Source: an uncultured Collinsella sp. (GTDB taxonomy: Bacteria; Actinomycetota; Coriobacteriia; Coriobacteriales; Coriobacteriaceae). From it: 64,000 nucleotides of DNA. The notes under the pieces are model-generated. The model ran no database searches and was not told the DNA's origin. It was given only the letters and a program-made list of their open reading frames with translations. Of the stretch, positions 16,740 to 25,183 are shown one piece after another; the stretch's first letter is position 1, and each line of letters opens with the position of its first letter. The position numbers and the translations under genes were made by a program. The DNA lies in the NCBI GenBank assembly GCA_900539035.1, contig UQAU01000004.1:1-64000 (forward strand). The letters are read 5' to 3'.

Positions 16740-16795
16740 TAGAAAACTAGGCCGCCCGCGCTCCTTAACACTTACGCGGGATGCGTCGTTTTCTA
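16740..16795. repeat. Two-level inverted repeat
   Basis: Outer arms TAGAAAAC (16740-16747) and GTTTTCTA (16788-16795) enclose inner arms CCCGCG (16755-16760) and CGCGGG (16775-16780). It lies between two terminator hairpins in the gap after pknB. Purpose unknown. Confidence 0.55.
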
Positions 16796-16874
16796 GAAAC
16801 ATTCTACCCGTCCGGCTGCGGGTCCGTCCACATTTTCCAAATCAAATCACCAGATGTCTACTGAGACACGCAAA

Positions 16875-16905
16875 GCGCCCGCTTGCTGGGGGAGCAAGCG
16901 GGCGC
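16875..16905 (-). terminator. Hairpin after the pknB operon
   Basis: Perfect 13-bp arms GCGCCCGCTTGCT and AGCAAGCGGGCGC around a 5-base loop, followed on the minus strand by TTTG. It lies 53 bases past the pknB stop. Confidence 0.75.
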
Positions 16906-16957
16906 CTGTGAGCGAATATGTTTGCGGCGAAAGCCGTAATGAGCGGTGAGGTGGCGA

Positions 16958-18931
16958 CTAGTTGGTCGTACCGGAATCGTCGCCCGTGCCCGTGCCCGAG
17001 CCCGAGCCCGAGCCCGAGCCCGAACCAGAAAGTGCGACCGTCAGTGTAATCGTGCTGTCGGTGGACTGCTTGCCGGTGGGGGAGACGCCTGTAACGGTGG
17101 CATCCTCGTTACCGCTTACGGGATTGCCGTTCTGGTCACAGAAGCCAATGTTATAGAAACCGGCGTTGTTGAGCGCGGTGACGGCGGCGGAGATGCTCTT
17201 GCCGTACAGGTTGCCCGGAACACTGGCCTTGCCGGACTTCTTGGCAATGACGACGGTAATCGTTGCGCCGGGCTTCTGCTTGCCGCTGGGGTTCCAGCTG
17301 ATCACGGTGCCCTCGGTAACCGAGTCGTTCTCCTGGTAGCTCACGTCGACGCCAAAGCCTGCCATATCGAGGGCGTTGCGTGCTTGGGCCTCGGTCATGT
17401 CGGTCAGGTCGGGGACGGACGTGGTATCCGGGCCGCTCGAGACCTTGTACGAGATGGTCGTGCCCTTCGCGACTTCCTTACCGGCTTCGGTGCCCTGCTC
17501 AAAGACCTGGCCCTCATCGGCCTCGTTGGCCTCCTCGGAGGCGTTGCCCTTCAGGCCAACGCTTGCCAGCGCGGCTTCTGCCTGGTCCTTGGTCAGGCCG
17601 ACAAGCTGGGGAACCTCAACCTTCTCGGAGGGCTTGGGGCCCTTGGAGATTACCAGGTTCACCTTGGTGCCCTTGGCCTTCTTGGTGTTGCCGTTGGGCG
17701 TCTGCTCGGCGACCTTGCCCTCGTCGACATCGTCGTTGTAGCTTTGGTCGATGGTGCCGACCTCGAGGCCGGCTTCCTTGATCAGCTCGACGGCAGTCTG
17801 CTGGTCCTTGCCCAGCACGTCAGGCACGGTGACCTGCTCGCCGCCAAAGAGTCCTGTGGCAAAGGCCACCACGATGCCGATGACGGCAACCGCTGCCACC
17901 ACGGCGGCGATGATCTTGTTCTTGTTGGATTTGGGCTCTTCGACCTCGTAGGAGCCGGTGGAGCCCGAAACCGAGCTACGGGCGGTATTCTGGCCGCTCA
18001 CGCCCGAGACGGGACGCACCATGGCGCGCGTCTGATCGGAAAGCTCGCGAGTCTTGGTGGCGCCCAGTTCACCGGGGGCACCGATGATGCGCGTGGGCTC
18101 CGAGACGTTGACGGCACGGCCCGACAGGTAGCTGTTGAGCACCTGACGCAGCTCGTCGGCGGTCTGGAAGCGGTTTGCCGGGTCCTTCTCCATGCACTTG
18201 AGGATGATGCGCTCAAGGTCGGCGTCGACACCGGAGTTGATCTGGCTCGGCGGAATAGGCAGCTCGTTGACCTGCTTGAGTGCGACCGAGATAGCGTCGT
18301 CACCGTCAAAGGGCACGCGGCCGGTGGCGCATTCATACATCACGACGCCCAGCGAGTAGATATCCGAGGTGGGGCCGAGGTCCTGACCACGGGTCTGCTC
18401 GGGGCTGACGTAGTGGGCGGTTCCCAGCACGTTGTTGTCTTGCGTGAGGTGGCTGTTCTTGGCGCGCGCGATGCCAAAGTCCATCACCTTGATGTTGCCG
18501 TCGGGCAGCACCATGATGTTCTGCGGCTTAATGTCGCGGTGGATGATCTCGTGCTTGTGGGCGACCGAAAGCGCGGAGCTGATCTGCGAGCCGATCTGGG
18601 CGACCTTCTTGGGGTCGAGGGCGCCGTGGCTCTTGATGCCGCTCTTAAGGTCGGTGCCGCGCAGGTACTCCATGACGATGTAATAGGTGTCGCCGTCCTT
18701 GCCCCAATCGTAGACGCCCACGATATAGGGGGAGGAGAGACCGGCTGCTGCCTGGGCCTCCTGCTTAAAGCGTGCGGCGAAGGTTGCGTCGCCGGCATAC
18801 TGTGGCAGCATGATCTTGACGGCTACCGTGCGGTCGAGGACCTGGTCCTGTGCACGGTAGACGGTCGCCATGCCGCCTGTTCCCACCTTATCCTTGAGGA
18901 GGTATCTTCCCCCGAGGACCCTCTGTTCCAT
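16958..18931 (-). CDS. pknB: Serine/threonine protein kinase PknB with PASTA domains
   Basis: A 657-residue Hanks-type receptor kinase. The kinase domain (about 5-270) has GTGGMATV, VAVK, HRDIKPQN and DFGIA, so it should be active. One transmembrane helix at about 335-358 leads to four PASTA repeats outside the cell (VPDVLG, VPQLVG, VPDLTD and VPGNLYG), which bind muropeptides or lipid II in homologues. The tail is a Gly-Ser repeat encoded by about five copies of a GAGCCC-type hexamer near 16986-17025. The ATG at 18931 is used because AGGAGCAGGA precedes it, rather than 18946. Last gene of the fhaA-fhaB-pstP-SEDS/PBP-pknB operon, where it tunes cell growth and division by phosphorylation opposed by the PP2C phosphatase. 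Confidence 0.95.
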   Translation of the reverse strand: MEQRVLGGRYLLKDKVGTGGMATVYRAQDQVLDRTVAVKIMLPQYAGDATFAARFKQEAQAAAGLSSPYIVGVYDWGKDGDTYYIVMEYLRGTDLKSGIKSHGALDPKKVAQIGSQISSALSVAHKHEIIHRDIKPQNIMVLPDGNIKVMDFGIARAKNSHLTQDNNVLGTAHYVSPEQTRGQDLGPTSDIYSLGVVMYECATGRVPFDGDDAISVALKQVNELPIPPSQINSGVDADLERIILKCMEKDPANRFQTADELRQVLNSYLSGRAVNVSEPTRIIGAPGELGATKTRELSDQTRAMVRPVSGVSGQNTARSSVSGSTGSYEVEEPKSNKNKIIAAVVAAVAVIGIVVAFATGLFGGEQVTVPDVLGKDQQTAVELIKEAGLEVGTIDQSYNDDVDEGKVAEQTPNGNTKKAKGTKVNLVISKGPKPSEKVEVPQLVGLTKDQAEAALASVGLKGNASEEANEADEGQVFEQGTEAGKEVAKGTTISYKVSSGPDTTSVPDLTDMTEAQARNALDMAGFGVDVSYQENDSVTEGTVISWNPSGKQKPGATITVVIAKKSGKASVPGNLYGKSISAAVTALNNAGFYNIGFCDQNGNPVSGNEDATVTGVSPTGKQSTDSTITLTVALSGSGSGSGSGSGTGTGDDSGTTN

Positions 18932-19063
18932 TCCTGCTCCTAACATAACTATTCGCTCAACGATGTGTGTAGTACCTTCGATGTGGCCGCTGGGGCCGTG
19001 TGGCGCGTTGCCGCTAACTCTTCGGCCGCGGCGCGCCTCGGGTGTCCGATTCGGTCATGGGCA

Positions 19064-21934
19064 TCACGCTCCCTGTGCGGCAAGCGCCGCGGTCAGGACG
19101 ATGCCGGCGATCTTGGCGGCCTTGACGTCATGCTTGTCGTAATCCTCCAAGGCCACCGAGATGGCGACCGTGGGTGAATCGTAAGGTGCAAAGCCAACGA
19201 ACATCGAGTTGACGTTGGTGCCGCCGGTCTCGGCCGAGCCGGTCTTGCCGGCGACCTTGACGCCGGGGATTTGGGCATCGGTGCCGGTGCCGGACTGGAC
19301 GACGGCAAGCATGGCCTGCTTGACCTGGTCGGCCGTGGCGGAGCTGACGGCCTGACCCAGCGAGCGGGACTGCGTGATCTTGACCACGGTTCCGTCCGGG
19401 GCGAGTACCTGGGCTACAAAGTACGGGTCCATGACCACGCCGCTGTTAGCGATGGCGGCGGCAATCACGGCGTTTTGCATGACGGTGGTCTGCGGGCCGG
19501 GCGTGTGGTCCATGCCGACAGGCTGGCCGGCACCGGCCCAGGCGGTCTCCCACTCGGTCATGAGCGACGGGTCGGCCATGATGGAGGCCGCGGAGGTCAG
19601 GTCCTGGCCGAGCTTTTGGCCGTAGCCAAAGGCGTTGGCAAACTGCACGAGCGTGTTTGCGCCAACTTCGTTTGCCACCTGGCCAAAGACGACGTTGGAG
19701 GACACGGCAAAGGCCTGCTGCAAGCTGATGGTGCCGTAGCTCTCGTTGGCATAGTTGGTGACCGGTGCGTTGCCGATGTCCATGGAGCCGGGCGCCTGGT
19801 AGGTGCTGGTAAGGCTGGCGGTACCGGTCTCGAGTGCCGCGGAAAGCGTAACGACCTTAAACGTTGAGCCCGGCGTGTACAGCGCGTCCATGGCGCGATT
19901 GTACATGGAGCCGTCCTCGCCGCCGCCCGTCTGCAGCAGGGCATCGATGTTGGTGTTGTCGTATGTGGGCGAGCTGGCACATGCGAGAACCGCGCCGGTA
20001 CGCGGGTCGATGACCACTACAGCGCCCTTAAAGCCCTTGAGTGCCTGCTCGGCCGCCGTCTGGATGCGCGAGTCGATGGTGAGCTTGGCGGTGTTGCCCG
20101 GCTGGGTCTGGCCTGCGAGCGACGCGATGGCGTTGTTCCAGCTGGAGTAGTCCTTAGAACCGGTGAGCGTGTCGTTCATGACGCTCTCGATGGCGGTGGT
20201 GCCATACTGCTGACTCACGTAGCCAACCACGTGCGCTGCCAGGTTACCGTTGGGGTAGGAGCGTACGTAGGTGCCGTCCTCCTGCTGCAGCGACTCGGCC
20301 AGAGTCACGCCGTCGGACGTGATGATGGAGCCGCGCTGGATGTACTTGGAGCGGGCGATGGTGTGGTTGTTGGTCGGCATGTCCTGATAGTCCTTGGCCT
20401 TAATGACCTGGACATAGGTGAGGTTGCCGATAAGGATGGCGAACAGCGCCGTAAAGGCGAGCACCGCGCGGGTTAGACGGTTGGCGAGCGCCACGCGGCC
20501 GAGCACACCGGATTCAGGTGTGTCGAGCAGGCGACGGCGCATGCGCGAGCCGACGGAATGGCTGCCGCTGCCGTAGGAAGACGAGGTGGCAAAGCGCGTG
20601 CCCGTCGGGGCGGCGGCAGATGCGACCTGATCATCGGTGATGGCGGCCATGGTGCCGGTGCCGGTAAGTTCTGCCTCGCGTCCGGTCGCCTCGTCACCGG
20701 CGCGCAGCAGGAGCGCGACGATGATAAAGCTTGCCAGCAGCGAGGAGCCGCCCTGGCTCATAAAGGGCAGGGTGACGCCGGTCAGCGGGATCAGGCGGGT
20801 TACGCCGCCAACGATCAAGAAGGCCTGGAAGCTGATGGCTGCCGTAAGGCCCGTGGCACTAAAGGCGGCGAGGTCGGATTTAGCGCGGGCAGCCGTGGTG
20901 AGGCCACGCACGGCAAAGAGCATAAACAGGATGAGCACGGCGCCGCCGCCCAAAAGGCCCATCTCCTCGCCGATAGCCGAGAAGATAAAGTCGGACTCGA
21001 CGACAGGGATGTTGTTGGCCATGCCGTTGCCGATGCCAACACCGACCAGACCGCCATCGGCAAGCGAGAAGAGCGACTGGACGATCTGGTAGCCCTGGCC
21101 CTGGGCGTCCTTAAACGGATCGAGCCAAACCTGGAAACGCACCTGAACGTGAGACAGGAACTTGTAGGCGCCCACGGCTCCAACGGCTAAGAGCGCAAGG
21201 CCGATAACGACATACGAAAAGCGCCCCGTGGCAACGTAGAGCATCAGCAAGAAGATGGTGTAGAACAGCACGGCCGAACCCAGGTCGCGTTCGAAGACGA
21301 CGACGAGCAGGCACACACCCCACACGGCAAACAGCGGCAGCAGCAGTCGCAGGCGAGGGATCTTAAAGCCCAGGATCTTGCGGTTGGAGATGGAGAGCAG
21401 CTCGCGGTTCTCGGCCAGGTACCCGGCCAGGAACAGCACGATAAAGACCTTGGCGAACTCGCCGGGCTGGATGGTAAAGCCCGCGATGCGAATCCACAGT
21501 TTGGAGCCCGAGATCGTGGTGCCGATAAAGATAGGCAGCATCAGCAGAATGATGCCGATGATGCCAAAGGTGTACTTGTAGCGCATGACTACGTCGAGGT
21601 TTTTGACCAGTGCGAGCGTTCCCACCATGAGCGCCACCGAGACAAACAGGATGATGAGCTGTGAGATGGCGAGAGCGGGGGCGAGACGCGTCACGAACGT
21701 GATGCCGATGCCCGAAAGTATAAATACGATGGGTAGGATGGCGGGGTCGGCGCCGGGCGCCAAGATGCGCACGGCGATATGTGCCGCAGCGAAGGCGGCA
21801 AAGAGGCCGATCGGCACGGCGAGCGTCTCAAAGGAGATGGCGGCGCCCGCGGTGAGCACGTACATCGCATACAGCAGGATGACGGGGAACGCCGAGGCGA
21901 TGAGCAAGAGCAGCTCGGTGTTGCGGCGACTCAT
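19064..21934 (-). CDS. SEDS glycosyltransferase-class B PBP transpeptidase fusion (FtsW/RodA-PBP2-like)
   Basis: A 956-residue single polypeptide combining the two enzymes that normally form a SEDS-bPBP complex. Residues about 1-430 are a polytopic FtsW/RodA-like polymerase with WLDPFKD-QGQGYQ, GIGNG and GEEMGLLGG. After a ~60-residue linker, another membrane helix (about 487-507) anchors a periplasmic-side penicillin-binding module with RGSIITSDG, the active-site STFK (S690, K693), SSN (S745-N747) and KTG (K897). It should polymerise and cross-link peptidoglycan. The ATG at 21934 is chosen because AAGGGAG lies eight bases before it, whereas the GTG at 21943 touches that site. In related actinobacteria rodA and pbpA are adjacent separate genes here. 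Confidence 0.93.
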   Translation of the reverse strand: MSRRNTELLLLIASAFPVILLYAMYVLTAGAAISFETLAVPIGLFAAFAAAHIAVRILAPGADPAILPIVFILSGIGITFVTRLAPALAISQLIILFVSVALMVGTLALVKNLDVVMRYKYTFGIIGIILLMLPIFIGTTISGSKLWIRIAGFTIQPGEFAKVFIVLFLAGYLAENRELLSISNRKILGFKIPRLRLLLPLFAVWGVCLLVVVFERDLGSAVLFYTIFLLMLYVATGRFSYVVIGLALLAVGAVGAYKFLSHVQVRFQVWLDPFKDAQGQGYQIVQSLFSLADGGLVGVGIGNGMANNIPVVESDFIFSAIGEEMGLLGGGAVLILFMLFAVRGLTTAARAKSDLAAFSATGLTAAISFQAFLIVGGVTRLIPLTGVTLPFMSQGGSSLLASFIIVALLLRAGDEATGREAELTGTGTMAAITDDQVASAAAPTGTRFATSSSYGSGSHSVGSRMRRRLLDTPESGVLGRVALANRLTRAVLAFTALFAILIGNLTYVQVIKAKDYQDMPTNNHTIARSKYIQRGSIITSDGVTLAESLQQEDGTYVRSYPNGNLAAHVVGYVSQQYGTTAIESVMNDTLTGSKDYSSWNNAIASLAGQTQPGNTAKLTIDSRIQTAAEQALKGFKGAVVVIDPRTGAVLACASSPTYDNTNIDALLQTGGGEDGSMYNRAMDALYTPGSTFKVVTLSAALETGTASLTSTYQAPGSMDIGNAPVTNYANESYGTISLQQAFAVSSNVVFGQVANEVGANTLVQFANAFGYGQKLGQDLTSAASIMADPSLMTEWETAWAGAGQPVGMDHTPGPQTTVMQNAVIAAAIANSGVVMDPYFVAQVLAPDGTVVKITQSRSLGQAVSSATADQVKQAMLAVVQSGTGTDAQIPGVKVAGKTGSAETGGTNVNSMFVGFAPYDSPTVAISVALEDYDKHDVKAAKIAGIVLTAALAAQGA

Positions 21935-21950
21935 AAGCGGCACTCCCTTT

Positions 21951-23750
21951 CTAGTTCTTTTCGGAGGCTTCGGCCTCGGCGGACTGTTCGGCGGTTTTCT
22001 CGGAATCTGATTCGGAGGTCGATCCCTGATTGGTGTTGTCGCGAATCGTTTGCGCGTCGATCACCTGGCGGGTCTGCTCCTCATCGATCTGGTGGCGGTA
22101 CTTGGATATCGTGTCCTGCGCATCGTCGACACTTGTTTGCGGAATGCCCGCCTTGAGTCGGTTTTGCGTGTCTTCGGGCAGGTCGGACAGCTTGATGCTG
22201 GTTTCGCTTTCGAGCCAGTGGAGCTTGAGTCCGAGCGGCTTGCCGGGCAGGCCGCGCCAGACGGCGACATTGCCCTGGTAGGTACCCAGGTAGTACGAGC
22301 CGGTGACACCCGTGTAGGCCCAGATGCCAGCTGCCAGCACAAAGACGAGGGCCAGAATGGCGGCGATAGTAATGTTGCGGCGACGCACGCGCTGCGCCTC
22401 GCGCATAACGCCATCGTCAACCAGGTCAACGACTACTACGGTCACGTTGTCGTGGCCGCCGGCGGCAAGCGCCGCGTCCACTAGGTTGTCGACGCAGATT
22501 TGCGCGGTTGAGGACTGCGTGGCGATGTTCTCGATATCGCTATCGGGAATCATGCTCGAAAGGCCGTCGGAGCACAGGATCAGGCGGTCGCCTTCCTCGA
22601 TATGCAGAGTGAAGTGGTCGGCATACATGGCGGGGTCCGAGCCCAGCGCGCGGGTGATGACCGAACGGTTGGGGTGGACGCGAGCCTCGTCTGCCGTGAT
22701 CTCGCCGGCGTCCACGAGCTCCTCCACGTAGGAGTGGTCGCGGGTCACGCGGATGAGCGTGCCCTCGTGGAGCAGGTAGGCGCGCGAGTCGCCCACGTGG
22801 GCGATGGCGAGCGTGTCGTTTTCGATATAGGCGCAAGTGGCCGTGCAGCCCATGCCGGGCTTGCCCAGGCCGTTCAAGGCGGCCTCGATTACGGCGGCGT
22901 TAGCGGCCTCGACGGCTGCGGCCAAGCGTGCTGCGTCGGCGGACTGCGGGGCCGTTTTGGCAATGGTCTCGACGGCGATAGAAGAGGCCACCTCGCCGGC
23001 GGCGTGACCGCCCATGCCGTCGCATACGCAAAAGAGCGGCGACTGCACCAGGTAGGAATCCTCATTGTGCGGGCGCACGCAGCCAACGTCGGAGCGGGCG
23101 CCCCACATGAGTTGCGTGGTGGTGCCGGCATCATAGGTCGAGTCGGTCTCGATGCGCTCCTCGGTCAGGGGTTCAAAGCTCATGGTCGAGCCGGGGTCTT
23201 TGAGCTTGGCCTCAACGGCGGCAACGTCGATCTCGGCTGTGTCACCGGGAGAGACGGTGTCGGTCTCGGCATTTGATTCGGAATCGCCGGTGTCCGGGGA
23301 GCCGGGCTCCTCGGACACGCGGGCGGACGACTCGTCGTCTTGCGGGCTGACGTCTATGGGCTCGGGCGCCGGCGTAGACGCGGGCGCAACCTCGGATGCC
23401 GGGGCTATGGGAAACGCCGGCGCGGCGGGCTCGGGTGCCGCAAACACCGCAGCGCTCTCGTTGATTGCCGCGGCGACGGGCTCTGCAAAGTGAGCCGGCG
23501 CCGGGGTTGCTTCGGGCGCTGTGGGCTGTTCCGCAGCATGTGCGCCGATGGGCGCCGCTACGGCATCCGCTTCGTCCTCGTTATCGGCGAGATCCGAAAT
23601 ATCATGCGTTACATGCGAAAGAGGCAGGGAGAACACGGTGTCCTCGGGCTCCACGGGTGTGGAGTCAGCCGGAGCGGCGTGGGCCGGTGCAGCTGCGGCG
23701 GCAGCCGGTGCCTCGGTCATGGTTGCGGACTTGTTCTCCTCGTCGATCAT
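21951..23750 (-). CDS. pstP: PP2C-family protein phosphatase PstP, with long acidic N-terminus
   Basis: A 599-residue protein. The first ~205 residues are Ala/Pro/Glu-rich and probably disordered, an extension not found in the typical enzyme. The PP2C domain (about 210-455) shows RSDVGCVRPHNEDS, CDGMGGHAAGEVAS, VGDSRAYLL, SDGLSSM and GGHDNVTVVVV, which include the metal-binding Asp residues. A transmembrane helix at about 475-495 and a ~100-residue outer segment follow. It removes phosphate from the substrates of the neighbouring kinases. The start overlaps the stop of fhaB by four bases (ATGA), indicating translational coupling. Confidence 0.93.
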   Translation of the reverse strand: MIDEENKSATMTEAPAAAAAAPAHAAPADSTPVEPEDTVFSLPLSHVTHDISDLADNEDEADAVAAPIGAHAAEQPTAPEATPAPAHFAEPVAAAINESAAVFAAPEPAAPAFPIAPASEVAPASTPAPEPIDVSPQDDESSARVSEEPGSPDTGDSESNAETDTVSPGDTAEIDVAAVEAKLKDPGSTMSFEPLTEERIETDSTYDAGTTTQLMWGARSDVGCVRPHNEDSYLVQSPLFCVCDGMGGHAAGEVASSIAVETIAKTAPQSADAARLAAAVEAANAAVIEAALNGLGKPGMGCTATCAYIENDTLAIAHVGDSRAYLLHEGTLIRVTRDHSYVEELVDAGEITADEARVHPNRSVITRALGSDPAMYADHFTLHIEEGDRLILCSDGLSSMIPDSDIENIATQSSTAQICVDNLVDAALAAGGHDNVTVVVVDLVDDGVMREAQRVRRRNITIAAILALVFVLAAGIWAYTGVTGSYYLGTYQGNVAVWRGLPGKPLGLKLHWLESETSIKLSDLPEDTQNRLKAGIPQTSVDDAQDTISKYRHQIDEEQTRQVIDAQTIRDNTNQGSTSESDSEKTAEQSAEAEASEKN

Positions 23751-24163
23751 CGACGGTTCACCTTCATGACCACGTCGCCAATCTGGACTTCGTCGCCCTC
23801 ACGCAGCGTTGCGGGCTCCACGAGCTGGCGGCCGTTGACGAGCGTGCCGTTAAGCGAGTTGAGGTCCTCGATGATGAGCGCCGGGCCCTGCAGCGAAAAG
23901 CGCGCATGCGAGGCCGAGACAAACGGCTCGTTGATGCAGATGTCCGAAGACGGCGAGCGGCCGACGATGACGGGGCCGAGCATGTCTACGTGGATGCCGC
24001 GGATGCCGCGCGGACCCTTGTCCACATCAATCGTCCAGATAGCCGAGTCGCGGCGCTGCCCGCGCACAAGTCCCACGCCGGTCTTCATGACGGCGAACAG
24101 GAAGATATAGAGCAGGGCGACCAGGACGATGCGGCCTGCGAAAAGGACGATATCGATGTTCAT
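23747..24163 (-). CDS. fhaB: FHA domain protein FhaB with N-terminal membrane helix
   Basis: A 138-residue protein with one N-terminal transmembrane helix (about 5-28) and a C-terminal phosphothreonine-binding FHA domain (about 60-135) with the conserved GRSPSSDI, SASHARF and LNSLNGTLVNG. In related actinobacteria this protein (FhaB/FipA) binds phosphorylated division proteins. It lies between fhaA (6-base gap) and pstP (4-base overlap) in the operon. Confidence 0.93.
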   Translation of the reverse strand: MNIDIVLFAGRIVLVALLYIFLFAVMKTGVGLVRGQRRDSAIWTIDVDKGPRGIRGIHVDMLGPVIVGRSPSSDICINEPFVSASHARFSLQGPALIIEDLNSLNGTLVNGRQLVEPATLREGDEVQIGDVVMKVNRR

Positions 24164-24169
24164 AAGCGA

Positions 24170-25183
24170 CTATCCCCTAAATTCAAAGGTACTCAGGCCA
24201 AACGTCAGTAGATCGCCGTTGCGCAGCGGGCAGCGCGTAATGCGGCGGTTGTTGACGAGCGTGCCGTTGGTGGAATTGAGGTCCTCGATCGACCAATCCG
24301 AGCCCGTAAAGGTGAGCTGGGCGTGGCGGCGCGACACGTTGGGGTCGCGCAGGGCAATGTCGGAAACTGAGCGCTCGCGACCGATGGTCACCTGTGCGGA
24401 GGTGATGCTATGGCTCTCGCCACTCACGACGTCGACGAGCTGGGCGAGCGGGCGCTGCGGGGCGCGAGTGCTCGCCATGTTGGAGGCGATGCCGGCTGCG
24501 GCGCCTAGGCCCACGGCGGCACCGGTCGCGGCGGCTCCGCCCATGCCGGCAAGCGCGTCGCGCGAGACGGTCTGCGGCACCGGGATGGGTGCGGCGGCGG
24601 GGTCGGGGACGCTAGGCGCGAAGGGGTCTGCCACGGCAAGCGGGTCGGGAGCGGCGGCGCGAGGCGTCGGCTGCTGCTGGGGCATGGCGGCGGGGCGCTG
24701 CTGCTGCGGGGCAGCAAACTGCTGCTGGCCGGCGCGCGGGGCGCTGGCGGCACGGCTTGCCGCGGAGTTGTTCTGGCCCAGGCCGTTTTGATAGGCGCGC
24801 TCTTCTTCGTACAGGCGGCCGAGCGTGGGGGCATCGACGTTCTCGGCAAAGACCGAGAACTTGCCGGCGCGCAGCTGCGGATCGATCATAAAGCGCACGA
24901 GGGGCTCGCCGACAAAGACATAGCGGCGCTTTTCGGCCTGCGCCTTCACAAACTCGCGGACCTCGCGCGAAAGCTCGGGGTAGAACGGGGCGAGCATGGG
25001 ATCGTCGTCGGCGGCGATAAGGATGGTATAGAGTGCCGGCGCCGTGTTGACGCCGTTAATCACCAGAGTCTGATCCTCCATGTCGCGAGCGGCCTGCTTG
25101 GCAAGCTTCTTAAAGGAGAACGGGGCACGGGTGGCACCGAAGATGCCGGCCACGTGGTCCTCGAAGATGTTCAGGAAGTTCAC
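24170..25183 (-). CDS. fhaA: FHA domain protein FhaA (DUF3662-FHA)
   Basis: A 337-residue protein. The N-terminal ~120 residues form a DUF3662-type domain beginning MNFLNIFEDHVAGIF; a long Ala/Gln/Pro-rich linker (about 135-240) leads to a C-terminal FHA domain with GRERSVSDIAL, NVSRRHAQL and LNSTNGTLVNN. FhaA-type proteins dock on phosphorylated kinases or on MurJ-like partners in mycobacteria. No membrane helix. The start overlaps the upstream kinase gene by four bases. Confidence 0.92.
   Translation of the reverse strand: MNFLNIFEDHVAGIFGATRAPFSFKKLAKQAARDMEDQTLVINGVNTAPALYTILIAADDDPMLAPFYPELSREVREFVKAQAEKRRYVFVGEPLVRFMIDPQLRAGKFSVFAENVDAPTLGRLYEEERAYQNGLGQNNSAASRAASAPRAGQQQFAAPQQQRPAAMPQQQPTPRAAAPDPLAVADPFAPSVPDPAAAPIPVPQTVSRDALAGMGGAAATGAAVGLGAAAGIASNMASTRAPQRPLAQLVDVVSGESHSITSAQVTIGRERSVSDIALRDPNVSRRHAQLTFTGSDWSIEDLNSTNGTLVNNRRITRCPLRNGDLLTFGLSTFEFRG

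Noticed and set aside
16946..18943. Plus-strand open frame of 665 codons opposite pknB
   Set aside because: Antisense shadow; all kinase and PASTA motifs are on the minus strand.
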